NCBI RefSeq assembly: GCF_003443735.1 | Contig: NZ_CP031969.1 | Span: forward strand, 6,448,001 to 6,512,000 | Source: Streptomyces sp. CC0208 | GTDB taxonomy: Bacteria; Actinomycetota; Actinomycetes; Streptomycetales; Streptomycetaceae | Reading direction: 5' to 3' | DNA length: 64,000 nt | Shown here: positions 8,157 through 16,893 of the stretch, one piece after another | Numbering within the stretch: position 1 is the first letter of the stretch | Layout: each line of letters opens with the position of its first letter | Translations under genes and position numbers: made by a program | Notes under the pieces: generated by a model | Seen by the model: only the letters and a program-made list of their open reading frames with translations | The model's database searches: none | Told to the model about the DNA's origin: nothing

Positions 8157-9683
8157 TCAGCCCAGGTCACCGGAGCCGACAAGCTCCGCCAGCCGCACCA
8201 GCGTCCGCACCGCCGACCCCGTCCCGCCCTTCGGCGTGTACCCGAACGGACCCCCGTCGTTGAACGCGGGACCCGCGATGTCGAGGTGCGCCCACGGGAT
8301 CCCCTCGCCCACGAACTCCCGCAGGAAGAGCCCGGCGACAAGGCCCCCGCCCATCCGCTCACCCATGTTCGCGATGTCGGCGGTCGGGGAGTCCATCCCC
8401 TTGCGCAGGTGCTCAGGCAGCGGCATGGGCCACGCCGGCTCCCCGACCTCCTCCGCGGCCTCGTGCACCGCCGTACGGAAGGAGTCGTCGTTCGCCATGA
8501 TCCCGAAGGTCCGGCTGCCCAGCGCGAGCATCATCGCCCCGGTCAGCGTCGCCACGTCCACGATCGCGTCCGGCTTCTCCGCCGACGCCGCCCACAGCGC
8601 GTCCGCGAGCACCAGCCGGCCCTCGGCGTCGGTGTTGAGCACCTCCACCGTCTTGCCGCTGTACATGCGCAGCACGTCACCGGGCCGCGTGGCGGACCCC
8701 GACGGCATGTTCTCGGCGAGCGCCAGCCATCCGGTCACGTTGACCTCGAGGCCCAGCCGCGCGGCCGAGACCACGGCCGCGAACACGGCCGCCGCCCCGC
8801 TCATGTCGCACTTCATCGTCTCGTTGTGGCCCGGGGGCTTGAGCGAGATGCCGCCCGAGTCGTAGGTGATGCCCTTGCCGACCAGCGCGAGGTGCTTCTT
8901 CGCCTTGGACGAGGTGTACGACAGCTTCACCAGCCGCGGCCCCGAGGTCGACCCCGCGCCGACGCCGAGGATGCCGCCGTAGCCGCCCTTCTCCAGCGCC
9001 TTCACGTCGAGCACCTGCACCTTGAGGCCGTGCTCCTTGCCCGCGGCCTGCACGATCGCGGCGAAGGCCTCGGGGTTCAGGTCGTTGGGCGGCATGTTGA
9101 TGAGGTCGCGCGCGCGGTTGAGCTCCTCGGCGACCGCGGTGGCCCGGGCGAGCGCGGCCTTGTACGCGGCGTCCCGCGGCTTGCCGCCCAGCAGTGCGGC
9201 CTCGGCCAGCGGAGCCTTGCCGTTCTTGGCCTTGGCGTCCTTGCCGTTCTCCTTGTAGGCGGTGAAGGAGTACGCCCCGAGCAGCACGCCCTCGGCGACC
9301 GCGCCGACGTCGGCGGCATCGCCCAGCGGCAGCACGAACGCGGCCTTCTTCGTTCCGGCCAGCGCGCGGGCGGCGACACCGGCGGCCTTGCGCAGCGCCT
9401 CCGAGTCGAAGGCGGAGTCCTTCTCGGGCTCGGCGCCCAGGCCGACCGCCACCACGAGAGGGGCCTTGAGGCCGGCGGGCGCGGGCAGCTTCGTCACCTC
9501 GCCCTCGGCCCCGGAGGCACCGAGGGTCTCCAGGACACCGGCGAGCCTGCCGTCGTAGGCCTTGTCCACGGCCTCGGCGCCCGGTGCGACGACCGGGCCC
9601 TTCGCGCCCTTGGCGACACCGATCACGATCGCGTCGGCCCGCAGGCCGGGCGCCGCGGAGGTGCTGAGAGTGAGAGCAGTCAC
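8157..9683 (-). CDS. pepA: Leucyl aminopeptidase (M17)
   Basis: A cytosolic two-metal exopeptidase of 508 residues that removes N-terminal amino acids from peptides. The catalytic C-terminal half carries the metal and substrate residues in GKGITYDSGG (Lys, Asp), MKCDMSGAAAV and the family signature NTDAEGRLVLADAL. The N-terminal half is the less conserved M17 macro-like domain. The GTG start (VTALTLSTSAAPGLRADAI) gives the usual family length. The longer in-frame extension is rich in Arg/Pro/Thr and not protein-like. It lies upstream of lpd on the same strand but the repeat-containing gap makes a shared transcript uncertain. Confidence 0.95.
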   Translation of the reverse strand: MTALTLSTSAAPGLRADAIVIGVAKGAKGPVVAPGAEAVDKAYDGRLAGVLETLGASGAEGEVTKLPAPAGLKAPLVVAVGLGAEPEKDSAFDSEALRKAAGVAARALAGTKKAAFVLPLGDAADVGAVAEGVLLGAYSFTAYKENGKDAKAKNGKAPLAEAALLGGKPRDAAYKAALARATAVAEELNRARDLINMPPNDLNPEAFAAIVQAAGKEHGLKVQVLDVKALEKGGYGGILGVGAGSTSGPRLVKLSYTSSKAKKHLALVGKGITYDSGGISLKPPGHNETMKCDMSGAAAVFAAVVSAARLGLEVNVTGWLALAENMPSGSATRPGDVLRMYSGKTVEVLNTDAEGRLVLADALWAASAEKPDAIVDVATLTGAMMLALGSRTFGIMANDDSFRTAVHEAAEEVGEPAWPMPLPEHLRKGMDSPTADIANMGERMGGGLVAGLFLREFVGEGIPWAHLDIAGPAFNDGGPFGYTPKGGTGSAVRTLVRLAELVGSGDLG

Positions 9684-9915
9684 GGTGGTGAATTCTCGCT
9701 TCCGATGTGAAGTTTCTTGGGTCGAGGGGGGTGGGGTCGACCGGGCCCGACGGCCGACCCTATTTCTTGTCCGGATCCGGATCCCGATCGGGGCCTTCAC
9801 CCCTGTCGGCGACCACCCGGGACGAGCCTACGCTCGGGTCGGCCGAGCGTACCTCCGGCTGCGACCCGCGAGATCATTCCTGGGGTACCCCGCCGCACTC
9901 CCTGGAGTCCGTCCG

Positions 9916-10698
9916 TTGAAACGCCCCCTGCTCCTCCTTGCCGGCCTGCTCCTCCTGGTGACAGGGTGCACGGCCGCCCCCGACTCCCCGTCCGGCGGCT
10001 CGCGTTGGCGGCCCCGCCCCGGCATCGCCTGGCAGTGGCAGCTGACCGGCCGCGTCGACACGTCGGTGGACGTGCCGGTGTACGACATCGACGGCTTCGA
10101 CCAGTCGGCGGCCGTGGTGTCGTCGCTGCACGGCAAGGGCCGCAAGGTCATCTGCTACCTCTCCACGGGCGCGTGGGAGGACTGGCGCCCGGACGCCGGC
10201 AGGTTCCCCAAGTCCGTGATCGGACGCGGCAACGGCTGGGAGGGGGAGCGCTGGCTCGACATCCGGGCGACCGACGTCCTGGAACCGCTCATGGCGGAGC
10301 GCCTCGACATGTGCCGCGAGAAGGGCTTCGACGCGGTGGAGCCGGACAACATGGACGGCTACAAGAACCGCACGGGCTTCGCGCTGACGGCGGCCGACCA
10401 GCTCCGCTACAACCGCCTGATCGCGCGACTTGCCCACGACCGCGGCATGTCGGTCGGCCTGAAGAACGACCTCGACCAGATCCCGCGGCTGGTGGGCGAC
10501 TTCGACTTCGCCGTCAACGAGCAGTGCGCGCAGTACGACGAGTGCGGGGACGTGGAGCCGTTCATCAAGGCCGGCAAGGCGGTCTTCCACGTCGAGTACG
10601 AACTCCCCGTCAGCCGCTTCTGCGCCGAGTCCCGGCGGCTGAAGCTGAGTTCGATGCTGAAGAAGTACGAGCTCGGGGTGTGGCGCGAGGCCTGCTAG
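9916..10698 (+). CDS. Glycoside hydrolase family 114 lipoprotein (endo-alpha-1,4-polygalactosaminidase type)
   Basis: A 260-residue exported enzyme expected to cleave alpha-1,4-linked galactosamine polymers. The protein starts MKRPLLLLAGLLLLVTGC, a short lipoprotein signal with lipobox VTGC at residue 18. The (beta/alpha)8 GH114 domain shows the family hallmarks VYDIDGFDQ, KVICYLSTGAWEDWRPD, GWEGERWLDIR, the putative catalytic VEPDNMDGY, and LKNDLDQIP. The start is a TTG, chosen because CTGGAG lies 8 bp upstream and the signal peptide begins exactly there; no ATG or GTG fits. It is transcribed away from pepA and ends 14 bp before the stop of the convergent cobS. A role in matrix or competitor polysaccharide degradation is inference. 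Confidence 0.88.
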   Translation: MKRPLLLLAGLLLLVTGCTAAPDSPSGGSRWRPRPGIAWQWQLTGRVDTSVDVPVYDIDGFDQSAAVVSSLHGKGRKVICYLSTGAWEDWRPDAGRFPKSVIGRGNGWEGERWLDIRATDVLEPLMAERLDMCREKGFDAVEPDNMDGYKNRTGFALTAADQLRYNRLIARLAHDRGMSVGLKNDLDQIPRLVGDFDFAVNEQCAQYDECGDVEPFIKAGKAVFHVEYELPVSRFCAESRRLKLSSMLKKYELGVWREAC

Positions 10699-10712
10699 AG
10701 GTTCGGGGCTTC

Positions 10713-11495
10713 CTAGAAGTTCAACGACAGGACCACCAGCGCGGTCGTCGCCGCCGTCTCCGCCAGCCCGCCGAACACATCCCCGGTCACTCCGCCGAAG
10801 CGGCGCGTGCAGTGCCGCAGGAGCAGTTCGGCCACCCCCACGGCGGCGGCGACCGCGAGGACCGCGCGGACCATGTCGTACGCCCCCGAAAGCGCCCCCG
10901 CCCCGGCCGCCCCCAGCGTCACGGCGGCGGTCGTCAGGACCGCGCCCCGGACCGGGACGACGCCCGCCACCGCGGCCCCCAGCCCCTCCGGCCGGGCCGG
11001 CGGGACCCCGGCACGGGCCGCGAGGGTCAGGGCCAGGCGCGCGGCCGTCGACGAGACCACCGCGGCCGTCGCACCCCGCGCCCAGGAGTCGCCGTACATC
11101 TGCGACAGCGCGGCCACCTGGGCGAGGAGCACGAGGACGAGGGCGATCACCCCGAACGGGCCGATGTCCGACTGCTTCATGATCCGCAGGGCGTCCTCGG
11201 CGGGCTTGCCGCTGCCCAGGCCGTCGGCGGTGTCCGCGAGACCGTCGAGGTGCAGGCCGCGCGTGAGGACGGCGGGTGCGGCGACCGTGGCCACCGCGGC
11301 GAGCAGCGCGGAGGCGCCCAGGAACAGCAGCAGGAGCCCCACCGCCGCCGACACGCACCCCAGGACCACGCCGACCAGTGGGGCGCACAGCATTCCGCCG
11401 CGTGCCGCCTCCCGGTCCCAGCGGGTCACCTTCACGGGGAGCACGCTGAGCGTGCCGAAGGCGAAGCGGAGGCCGTCGAGCGGGGGCGGGGTCAT
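10713..11495 (-). CDS. cobS: Adenosylcobinamide-GDP ribazoletransferase (cobalamin-5-phosphate synthase)
   Basis: A multi-span membrane enzyme of 260 residues that joins adenosylcobinamide-GDP to alpha-ribazole(-phosphate), the last assembly step of cobalamin. The diagnostic motif HLDGLADTADGLG lies at residues 82-94 and is followed by Lys-Gln-Ser-Asp-Ile-Gly-Pro-Phe-Gly, also typical. At least five hydrophobic segments are visible. The ATG was chosen; a GTG two codons upstream is equally possible and neither has a strong ribosome site. CobT and CobU, which supply its two substrates, are 3.6 and 5.4 kb away on the same strand. I saw no cobalamin riboswitch nearby. Confidence 0.92.
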   Translation of the reverse strand: MTPPPLDGLRFAFGTLSVLPVKVTRWDREAARGGMLCAPLVGVVLGCVSAAVGLLLLFLGASALLAAVATVAAPAVLTRGLHLDGLADTADGLGSGKPAEDALRIMKQSDIGPFGVIALVLVLLAQVAALSQMYGDSWARGATAAVVSSTAARLALTLAARAGVPPARPEGLGAAVAGVVPVRGAVLTTAAVTLGAAGAGALSGAYDMVRAVLAVAAAVGVAELLLRHCTRRFGGVTGDVFGGLAETAATTALVVLSLNF

Positions 11496-11568
11496 GGACA
11501 CGTCGGCAGGGTAGCCCGGACGCCGTAACCGCCGGGCGGCCCACCCCCGGCGACCGGACACTGGGTCC

Positions 11569-12324
11569 ATGGGCCACTGGCTGCACCGCAACATCGTCGA
11601 ACCCGGCAAGCTGCCGCTGCTCCTCGCCCTGACCGCGTTCGTGCTGACCTTCGTGATCACACGGGTCATCACCCGGCTGATCCGGGCGGGCAAGGGGCCC
11701 TTCGGCAACGTCAGTTCCGGTGGCGTGCACATCCACCACGTGGTGCCGGGTGTCGTCCTCACCATCGTCGGCGGCTTCGGCGCGGTCGCCAGTGGGCGGC
11801 ACGGTTTCGGGGCGGGGCTGTGCGCGGTGGTCTTCGGGATGGGCGCGGGTCTGGTGCTGGACGAGTTCGCGCTGATCCTGCATCTCGACGACGTGTACTG
11901 GAGCGAGGAGGGCCGCAAGAGCGTCGAGGTCGTCGTCCTCACCGTGGCGCTGGTCGGGCTGGTGCTCGCGGGGTTCTCGCCGTTCGGCGTCAACGATGTG
12001 TCGCAGGGCGAGGCCCAGGACCGCGGCGGCGTCATCTCCAGCGTGGTGGTCAACTTCCTCTTCGCGATGCTCGTCCTGCTCAAGGGGAAGACCCGGATGG
12101 CGATCTTCAGCGTGATCGTCCCCCTCGTCGGCCTCATCGGCCTGATCCGACTGGCCCGCCCCGGCTCCCCCTGGGCCCGCCGCTTCTACGCCCGCCGCCC
12201 GCGCGCCCGCGCCCGGGCGGTATTGCGCGCCTACCACCGCGACAAACGCTGGTCGGGCCCCCGCCGCAGGTTCCAGGACCTGATCGGCGGCAAACCGGAC
12301 CCGGTACGCCCGGTCGGGCGTTGA
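11569..12324 (+). CDS. Integral membrane protein of unknown function with His/Asp-rich intramembrane motifs
   Basis: A 251-residue protein with about six membrane segments and a strongly basic cytoplasmic tail (RRPRARARAV). Two features stand out: GGVHIHHVVPG near residue 52, and LDEFALILHLDDVYWSEEGR near residue 98, both at membrane edges. Such clustered His and acidic residues could bind a metal, but I do not recognise the family. The start ATG follows a GACACTGGGTCC leader with no obvious ribosome site. It is divergent from cobS with 73 bp between them. No function is assigned. Confidence 0.82.
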   Translation: MGHWLHRNIVEPGKLPLLLALTAFVLTFVITRVITRLIRAGKGPFGNVSSGGVHIHHVVPGVVLTIVGGFGAVASGRHGFGAGLCAVVFGMGAGLVLDEFALILHLDDVYWSEEGRKSVEVVVLTVALVGLVLAGFSPFGVNDVSQGEAQDRGGVISSVVVNFLFAMLVLLKGKTRMAIFSVIVPLVGLIGLIRLARPGSPWARRFYARRPRARARAVLRAYHRDKRWSGPRRRFQDLIGGKPDPVRPVGR

Positions 12325-12530
12325 GGGAGAGCGGGATCCCTGCTCGGCCGGGGGCGTCCACCCGGACTCTGAGGGACGGCAGTTCGATCCCCGTACGGAC
12401 CCTCGGCCCCTGAGAGGGCAAGTACGGCCTGGTCGGCCGCGGGCACCTGCCGGGTGTTGACGTGGCCCGGAGATAGCGGCGCTGAGGCGCGCCCGCCGAC
12501 TGCTGACGTGGCGTCGAGGGACTGGCCGGC

Positions 12531-13226
12531 TCAGGGGGCGCATCGTGGGCCCGAGTCGGCGTCCTCCTGGGGGCGGGCGTGCCGGCGGCGGGCTGCTGAG
12601 AGGCCGCACACGGCCAGCATCGCCGCGATCGCCGCCACGTGTTCCCGGCCGGCGAGGTTCCCCTTCGCCAGCACCTCGACCACCATCGCCGCGATCACGG
12701 CACCCGCGGTGACCCGGGCGCCGTAGCGCCAGCCGAGGAAGACGGCGAGCCCCACCACGGCCGCCGACGGGCCGGTGTCGACGACGTGGGCGTCCGAGGC
12801 GGGCAGGCCGAGGGGGCTGTCGGGCCCCAGCCAGATGCCCACCCGGGCGTACAGCGTTCCGGCGAGCGTGGCGGCGTAGGCCAGCGTGAGCGTCCGCCAC
12901 CGGCCCAGACAGATCTCGGCGATCCCGAACACGAACAGGATCTGCGCCAGCGCACCCCACACCGGCAGGTCCAGGGCCGGCACGAACAGGGAGAGCGGGG
13001 TGCGGAGCAGGGCGAGCCAGAGGGGATCCGCGGCGCGCACGGCACCGACGTCCTGGACGACGTCGTAACCCCACGACTGGTTGTGCACGAAGTGCAGGGC
13101 CGCCGTCAGACACACGGCCGCCAGGGCCAGGGGAACCGCCCGCCATCGCCGCCGCAGCAGCGGCCCGCGGACGGTGATGTACAGCTCACCCCACTCCGCA
13201 CGAGCCCAGCGGGCGAGCGTCTTCAT
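12531..13226 (-). CDS. Rhomboid-like membrane protein
   Basis: A 231-residue protein with about six hydrophobic segments arranged like a rhomboid fold. Conserved-looking pieces are HFVHNQSWGYDVVQDVG in the first loop, the GRWRTLTLAYAATLAGTLYARVGI stretch and DTGPSAAVVGLAVFLGWRYG, where a rhomboid protease would have its GxSG. Here that position reads GPSA, so the serine is present but the flanking pattern is off and a catalytic His is not obvious. I call it rhomboid-like and probably non-proteolytic. The gene starts 9 bp after the DUF2156 gene on the same strand, so the two form a two-gene operon. The gap of ~200 bp to the gene on its 3' side holds nothing I can identify. Confidence 0.75.
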   Translation of the reverse strand: MKTLARWARAEWGELYITVRGPLLRRRWRAVPLALAAVCLTAALHFVHNQSWGYDVVQDVGAVRAADPLWLALLRTPLSLFVPALDLPVWGALAQILFVFGIAEICLGRWRTLTLAYAATLAGTLYARVGIWLGPDSPLGLPASDAHVVDTGPSAAVVGLAVFLGWRYGARVTAGAVIAAMVVEVLAKGNLAGREHVAAIAAMLAVCGLSAARRRHARPQEDADSGPRCAP

Positions 13227-13235
13227 CCCACGTCC

Positions 13236-14999
13236 TCATCTGTGCGTGCTCAAGTGCTCCCGGCGCCGCAGCCACCCCGGCAGCCCCGGCACCTCCAGGA
13301 ACCCCTCCGCGCGGGCGGAGGCGATGCCGATGCGCGGCAGGTCCGCGCTCTTCTCGAAGAGCAGGAACCGCGGCTCCCAGATGGGCCGGTACTTGGCGTT
13401 GGCCCGGTACAGGGACTCGATCTGCCACCAGCGGGAGAAGAAGCTGAGCAGCGACCGCCACAGCCTCAGCACCGGCCCGGCGCCAAGACGCGCACCACGT
13501 TCGAAGACCGAGCGGAACATCGCGAAGTTGAGCGAGACCTGGGTGATCTGGATCTCCTGGGCCCGGTTCAGCAGCTCGATGACCATGAACTCCATGAGGC
13601 CGTTGTCCGCGTCGCGGTCCCGGCGCATGAGGTCGAGGGACAGCCCGTGCGGCCCCCACGGCACGAAGGAGAGCACCGCCTTCAGCTCCCCGTCGGCGTC
13701 ACTGCACTCCAGCGCCACGCACCGCCCGTCCTCCGGATCCCCGAGCCGCCCCAGCGCCATGCTGAACCCGCGCTCGGTGGCCCCGTCGCGCCAGTCGTCG
13801 GCCCGCCGTACGAGCGCCTCCATCTCCTCGGCGGGGATGTCCTCGTGGCGCCGGATCCGTACCGTGTACCCGGCCCGTTTGACCCGGTTGTAGGCCTGCC
13901 GGACGGTCCGCATCGCCCGTCCCTCCAGCGTGAACTCGGCGACCTCGACGATCGCCTCGTCGCCCAGCTCCAGCGCGTCCAGGCCGTGCCGCGCGTACAC
14001 CGTCCCCGCGTCCTCACCCGCGCCCATCACGGCCGGCAGCCACCCGTGCGCCCGCGCCTCGGCGAGCCACGGCTCGATCGCCCCCGGCCAGGCCTCCGGG
14101 TCGCCGATCGGATCACCGGAGGCCAGCGAGACCCCGCTGACCACCCGGTACGTCACGGCCGCCTTCCCGGTCGGCGACCAGACGACGCTCTTCTCCCTGC
14201 GCAGCGCGAAGTACCCGAGCGAGTCCCGCTCGCCGTGCCGGTCCAGCAGTTCCCGCAGGCGCCGCTCGTCGTCCTCGGTGAGCGGGTCGACGGCACGCCG
14301 GGAGCGGAAGGCGGCGTAGAGGACGGCGAGGACGAGGACCGTGCTGAGCACGTTGATGACGACGTTGACCCAGTTCGGCGTCAGGATCCCGTCGAAGCGG
14401 GAGTCGTCGGCGGCGACCGAGACCAGTCGCAGCGTGCCGTACCACCAGCGTTCCACGAAGGCCGACGACCGCGAGGCCTGGTTGGTGACGGTCACCAGCA
14501 GCGCGGCCAGCAGCGAGCACACCAGCAGTCCGCCCACGGCCACGGCGGCGGCGAGCCGTGGGTTGGACCGGTCGCCCTTGGCGTAGAACTCCCGCCGCCC
14601 GACGAGCAGGGCGACCACGAAGGCGGCGGTGAGGAACAGGGAGATCCAGTTCTGCGCGTACCGCCGGATCTCCGGGAACGCCATCGCGAGGACGAACAGC
14701 GCGAGGAACGCCCCCGACAGCACCAGGTTCAGGATCCACGCCGCGCGCTTGCGCCGCCGCATGGTGATCGCGAGGAAGGCCGTGAACACTCCGGAGGCGA
14801 AGCCCGCCGTCAGCAGATACGGCGTGAAGAAGTCCTGCTGGTTGTGGCGCCGCACGTCCTGCCCCAGGGACACCCACACCGCACTGAGGAAGTTGACGAA
14901 CGCGACGACCCGCAGGTACCAGACGGCGAACCCGGCGGACCGTCGCGAGGCGGCGGTGGACCGTACATCCCGAACAGGTGCGACTCGGACATCTCCCAT
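13236..14999 (-). CDS. DUF2156 phosphatidylglycerol lysyltransferase-like protein
   Basis: A 587-residue protein with an N-terminal membrane part (about six spans, residues 25-250) and a cytosolic DUF2156 domain (about 260-570), the GNAT-like aminoacyl-tRNA-dependent transferase fold of MprF/LPG synthases. Recognisable stretches include DSLGYFALRREKSVVWSP, SLASGDPIGDP, RQAYNRVKRAGYTV and ANAKYRPIWEPRF near the end. The likely reaction is transfer of lysine (or another amino acid) from tRNA to phosphatidylglycerol in the membrane, changing surface charge. The exact amino acid is not readable. Its ATG has no strong ribosome site. It is followed 9 bp later by a rhomboid-like membrane protein. 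Confidence 0.85.
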   Translation of the reverse strand: MGDVRVAPVRDVRSTAASRRSAGFAVWYLRVVAFVNFLSAVWVSLGQDVRRHNQQDFFTPYLLTAGFASGVFTAFLAITMRRRKRAAWILNLVLSGAFLALFVLAMAFPEIRRYAQNWISLFLTAAFVVALLVGRREFYAKGDRSNPRLAAAVAVGGLLVCSLLAALLVTVTNQASRSSAFVERWWYGTLRLVSVAADDSRFDGILTPNWVNVVINVLSTVLVLAVLYAAFRSRRAVDPLTEDDERRLRELLDRHGERDSLGYFALRREKSVVWSPTGKAAVTYRVVSGVSLASGDPIGDPEAWPGAIEPWLAEARAHGWLPAVMGAGEDAGTVYARHGLDALELGDEAIVEVAEFTLEGRAMRTVRQAYNRVKRAGYTVRIRRHEDIPAEEMEALVRRADDWRDGATERGFSMALGRLGDPEDGRCVALECSDADGELKAVLSFVPWGPHGLSLDLMRRDRDADNGLMEFMVIELLNRAQEIQITQVSLNFAMFRSVFERGARLGAGPVLRLWRSLLSFFSRWWQIESLYRANAKYRPIWEPRFLLFEKSADLPRIGIASARAEGFLEVPGLPGWLRRREHLSTHR

Positions 15000-15060
15000 G
15001 AAGGGCGATCATGCCCTTTGCGCCGGCGATTTGGTCGCAAGGGCACTCACCTGTCCTCGA

Positions 15061-16173
15061 CTACTCCTCCTCGGACTCCTCCTCGGACGCCTTCTCCGGT
15101 TCCTCCTCCTGCGACTCCTCGAAGGCCGCGGGCTTCTCCGGCAGCTCGGCGGCCAGCGCGGCCGCGGCCTGTACCAGCGGCAGCGCGAGCAGTCCGCCCG
15201 CGCCCTCCCCGACCGTCACGCCATGGTCGAGCAGCGGTTCCAGGGCCATCCGGTCCAGTGCCTTCGCCTGCCCCGGCTCACCACTGCTCTGCCCGGCCAG
15301 CCACCAGTCCGGCGCCCGGAACGCGATCCGCTGCCCCACCAGGGCACAGGCGGCCACGACCACCCCGTCCAGTACGACGGGCAGCTTGCGCACCGCGCTC
15401 TGCAGCAGGAACCCGGTGATCGCCGCGAGGTCGGCCCCGCCCACCGTCGCCAGCAGCTGCAACTGGTCCCCGAGCACCGGCCGCGCCCGTCGCAGCGCGT
15501 CCCGGATCGCCGCGCACTTGCGCATCCACGCCAGGTCGTCGATCCCGGTCCCGCCCCGCCCGGTCACCACGGACGCGTCGGTCCCGCACAGCGCGGCGAC
15601 CAGCACCCCGGCCGCCGTGGTCCCGCCCACGCTCACATCACCGAGCACCACGAGATCCGTACCGGAGTCGGCCTCCTCGTCGGCCACCGCGACCCCGGCC
15701 CGGAAGGCGGCCTCCGCCTCCTCGAGGGTCAACGCGTCCTCGACATCGATACGACCGCTCCCGCGCCGCACCCGATGCCGTACGACGTCCTGCGGCAGCT
15801 CGTCCGGATCGCAGTCCAGCGCCATGTCCACGACCCGCACCGGCACGCCGAGGCGCCGGGCGAGGATCGACACCGGACGGCCGCCCTCCAGGACCTCCCG
15901 CACCAACTCCGCCGCGCTGCCCGCGGCCCGCCCCGAGACACCCAGTTCGGCGATCCCGTGGTCACCGGCGAACAGCACGACCCGCGGCCGTTCGACCGAC
16001 CGTACCGGTACGGCCGACTGCGCCGCCGCCAGCCACTCACCCAGGTCGTCGAGGCGGCCCAGCGCCCCGGGAGGCACGATCTGACGCTCCCGGCGCGCCT
16101 CGGCGTCGCGACGCACCCCGCCGTCGGGGCGCTCGATCAGATCGGTGAAGTCGTCGAGATTAAGCGAGCTCAT
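15061..16173 (-). CDS. cobT: Nicotinate-nucleotide-dimethylbenzimidazole phosphoribosyltransferase with acidic tail
   Basis: A 370-residue enzyme that makes alpha-ribazole phosphate from nicotinate mononucleotide and dimethylbenzimidazole, activating the lower ligand of cobalamin. Conserved pieces are LFAGDHGIAELGVS (68-80), GDVSVGGTTAAG (178-189), VTGRGGTGIDD (203-213) and the active-site Glu323 in TVGEGAGG. The internal ATG (MSSLNLDDFTDLI) was preferred over a longer frame with an unconvincing leader. The last 19 residues (352-370) are an unusual acidic tail with 12 glutamates, not needed for the fold. It lies between DUF2156 and a divergent methyltransferase-like gene. Confidence 0.93.
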   Translation of the reverse strand: MSSLNLDDFTDLIERPDGGVRRDAEARRERQIVPPGALGRLDDLGEWLAAAQSAVPVRSVERPRVVLFAGDHGIAELGVSGRAAGSAAELVREVLEGGRPVSILARRLGVPVRVVDMALDCDPDELPQDVVRHRVRRGSGRIDVEDALTLEEAEAAFRAGVAVADEEADSGTDLVVLGDVSVGGTTAAGVLVAALCGTDASVVTGRGGTGIDDLAWMRKCAAIRDALRRARPVLGDQLQLLATVGGADLAAITGFLLQSAVRKLPVVLDGVVVAACALVGQRIAFRAPDWWLAGQSSGEPGQAKALDRMALEPLLDHGVTVGEGAGGLLALPLVQAAAALAAELPEKPAAFEESQEEEPEKASEEESEEE

Positions 16174-16299
16174 TCGCCGAACAGTACCGGCCCTGATCGA
16201 ACACGGGGGTGCCACAGGGTCATGACGTCATTGCACCCGGGATCGGGATCCCATACGTTCCGTTTTGTAGCGAATTGCTGTGCGTCCCCGGGAGACCCC

Positions 16300-16893
16300 A
16301 TGCCCGCACCAACCGCCCCTTCCGTACGGCGTCTTCGCTCCACCGCCCGCGCCATACTGCCGTTCCCCGAACCCGAGAGCTGGCTGGACGTCGACACCGG
16401 GGACGCCGACTTCCCGGAGGCGGCGCGAACGTTCTTCCCCTACACGGCCTTCGACGGTCTGGACCCCACCCCCCGCGTCCTGCACGCCCAGGCGATCGAG
16501 CGCCTGGAGGAGGGCTACCAGGCCCGTCTGACGGACCCGCGGATCGTCGCCCACCTGCGCGCCCGCTACGACGTGGTCAGCCTGCTGAACCGCCGCCCGG
16601 ATCCCGCGGAACTCCGGGCGGCCCTCGCCGTCCTGCGCCCCGGCGGCCACCTCCTGGTGGAGTCCCGGGACGACCCCCGCGCCGAACTGGAGTCCCGGGG
16701 CTGCACCGTCATCGCGACGGCCCGCCGATCCGCGCACATCCCGGCCCGACTGACGGCCCGTCTGCCGGACACCCCCGGGATGCTGACCTCCACCGCGCGA
16801 GCGCTGGACCACACCCTGGCCCTCCTCCTCGCCGGCACCCGCTTCGCGAAGGCGTACCGGGTGATCGCCCGCAAGGAGCCGTCAGCCCCGTAG
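16300..16893 (+). CDS. Methyltransferase-like protein lacking the usual SAM motif I
   Basis: A 197-residue protein. The second half looks like the late part of a class I methyltransferase: RYDVVSLLNRRPDP (motif IV/post-II type), then AVLRPGGHLLVES and a closing beta-hairpin TRFAKAYRVIARK. The first half has PFPEPESWLDVDTGD but no glycine-rich motif I, so SAM binding is doubtful. The 'LLNRR...LRPGGxLLVE' pattern resembles METTL9/DREV-type proteins, but this is only a resemblance. The ATG follows GGGAG by 6 bp. The gene is divergent from cobT, and its last 12 bp overlap the 3' end of the CobU fusion gene on the opposite strand. Confidence 0.75.
   Translation: MPAPTAPSVRRLRSTARAILPFPEPESWLDVDTGDADFPEAARTFFPYTAFDGLDPTPRVLHAQAIERLEEGYQARLTDPRIVAHLRARYDVVSLLNRRPDPAELRAALAVLRPGGHLLVESRDDPRAELESRGCTVIATARRSAHIPARLTARLPDTPGMLTSTARALDHTLALLLAGTRFAKAYRVIARKEPSAP

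Noticed and set aside
12370..12400. tRNA-like TTCGATCCCC in the gap before the rhomboid-like gene
   Set aside because: No matching acceptor or anticodon stem can be folded around it; a chance match.
9874..13146. Very long reverse frame (about 1090 codons) across the GH114, cobS and membrane genes
   Set aside because: It is an effect of high GC; it covers several clearly recognised genes in other frames.
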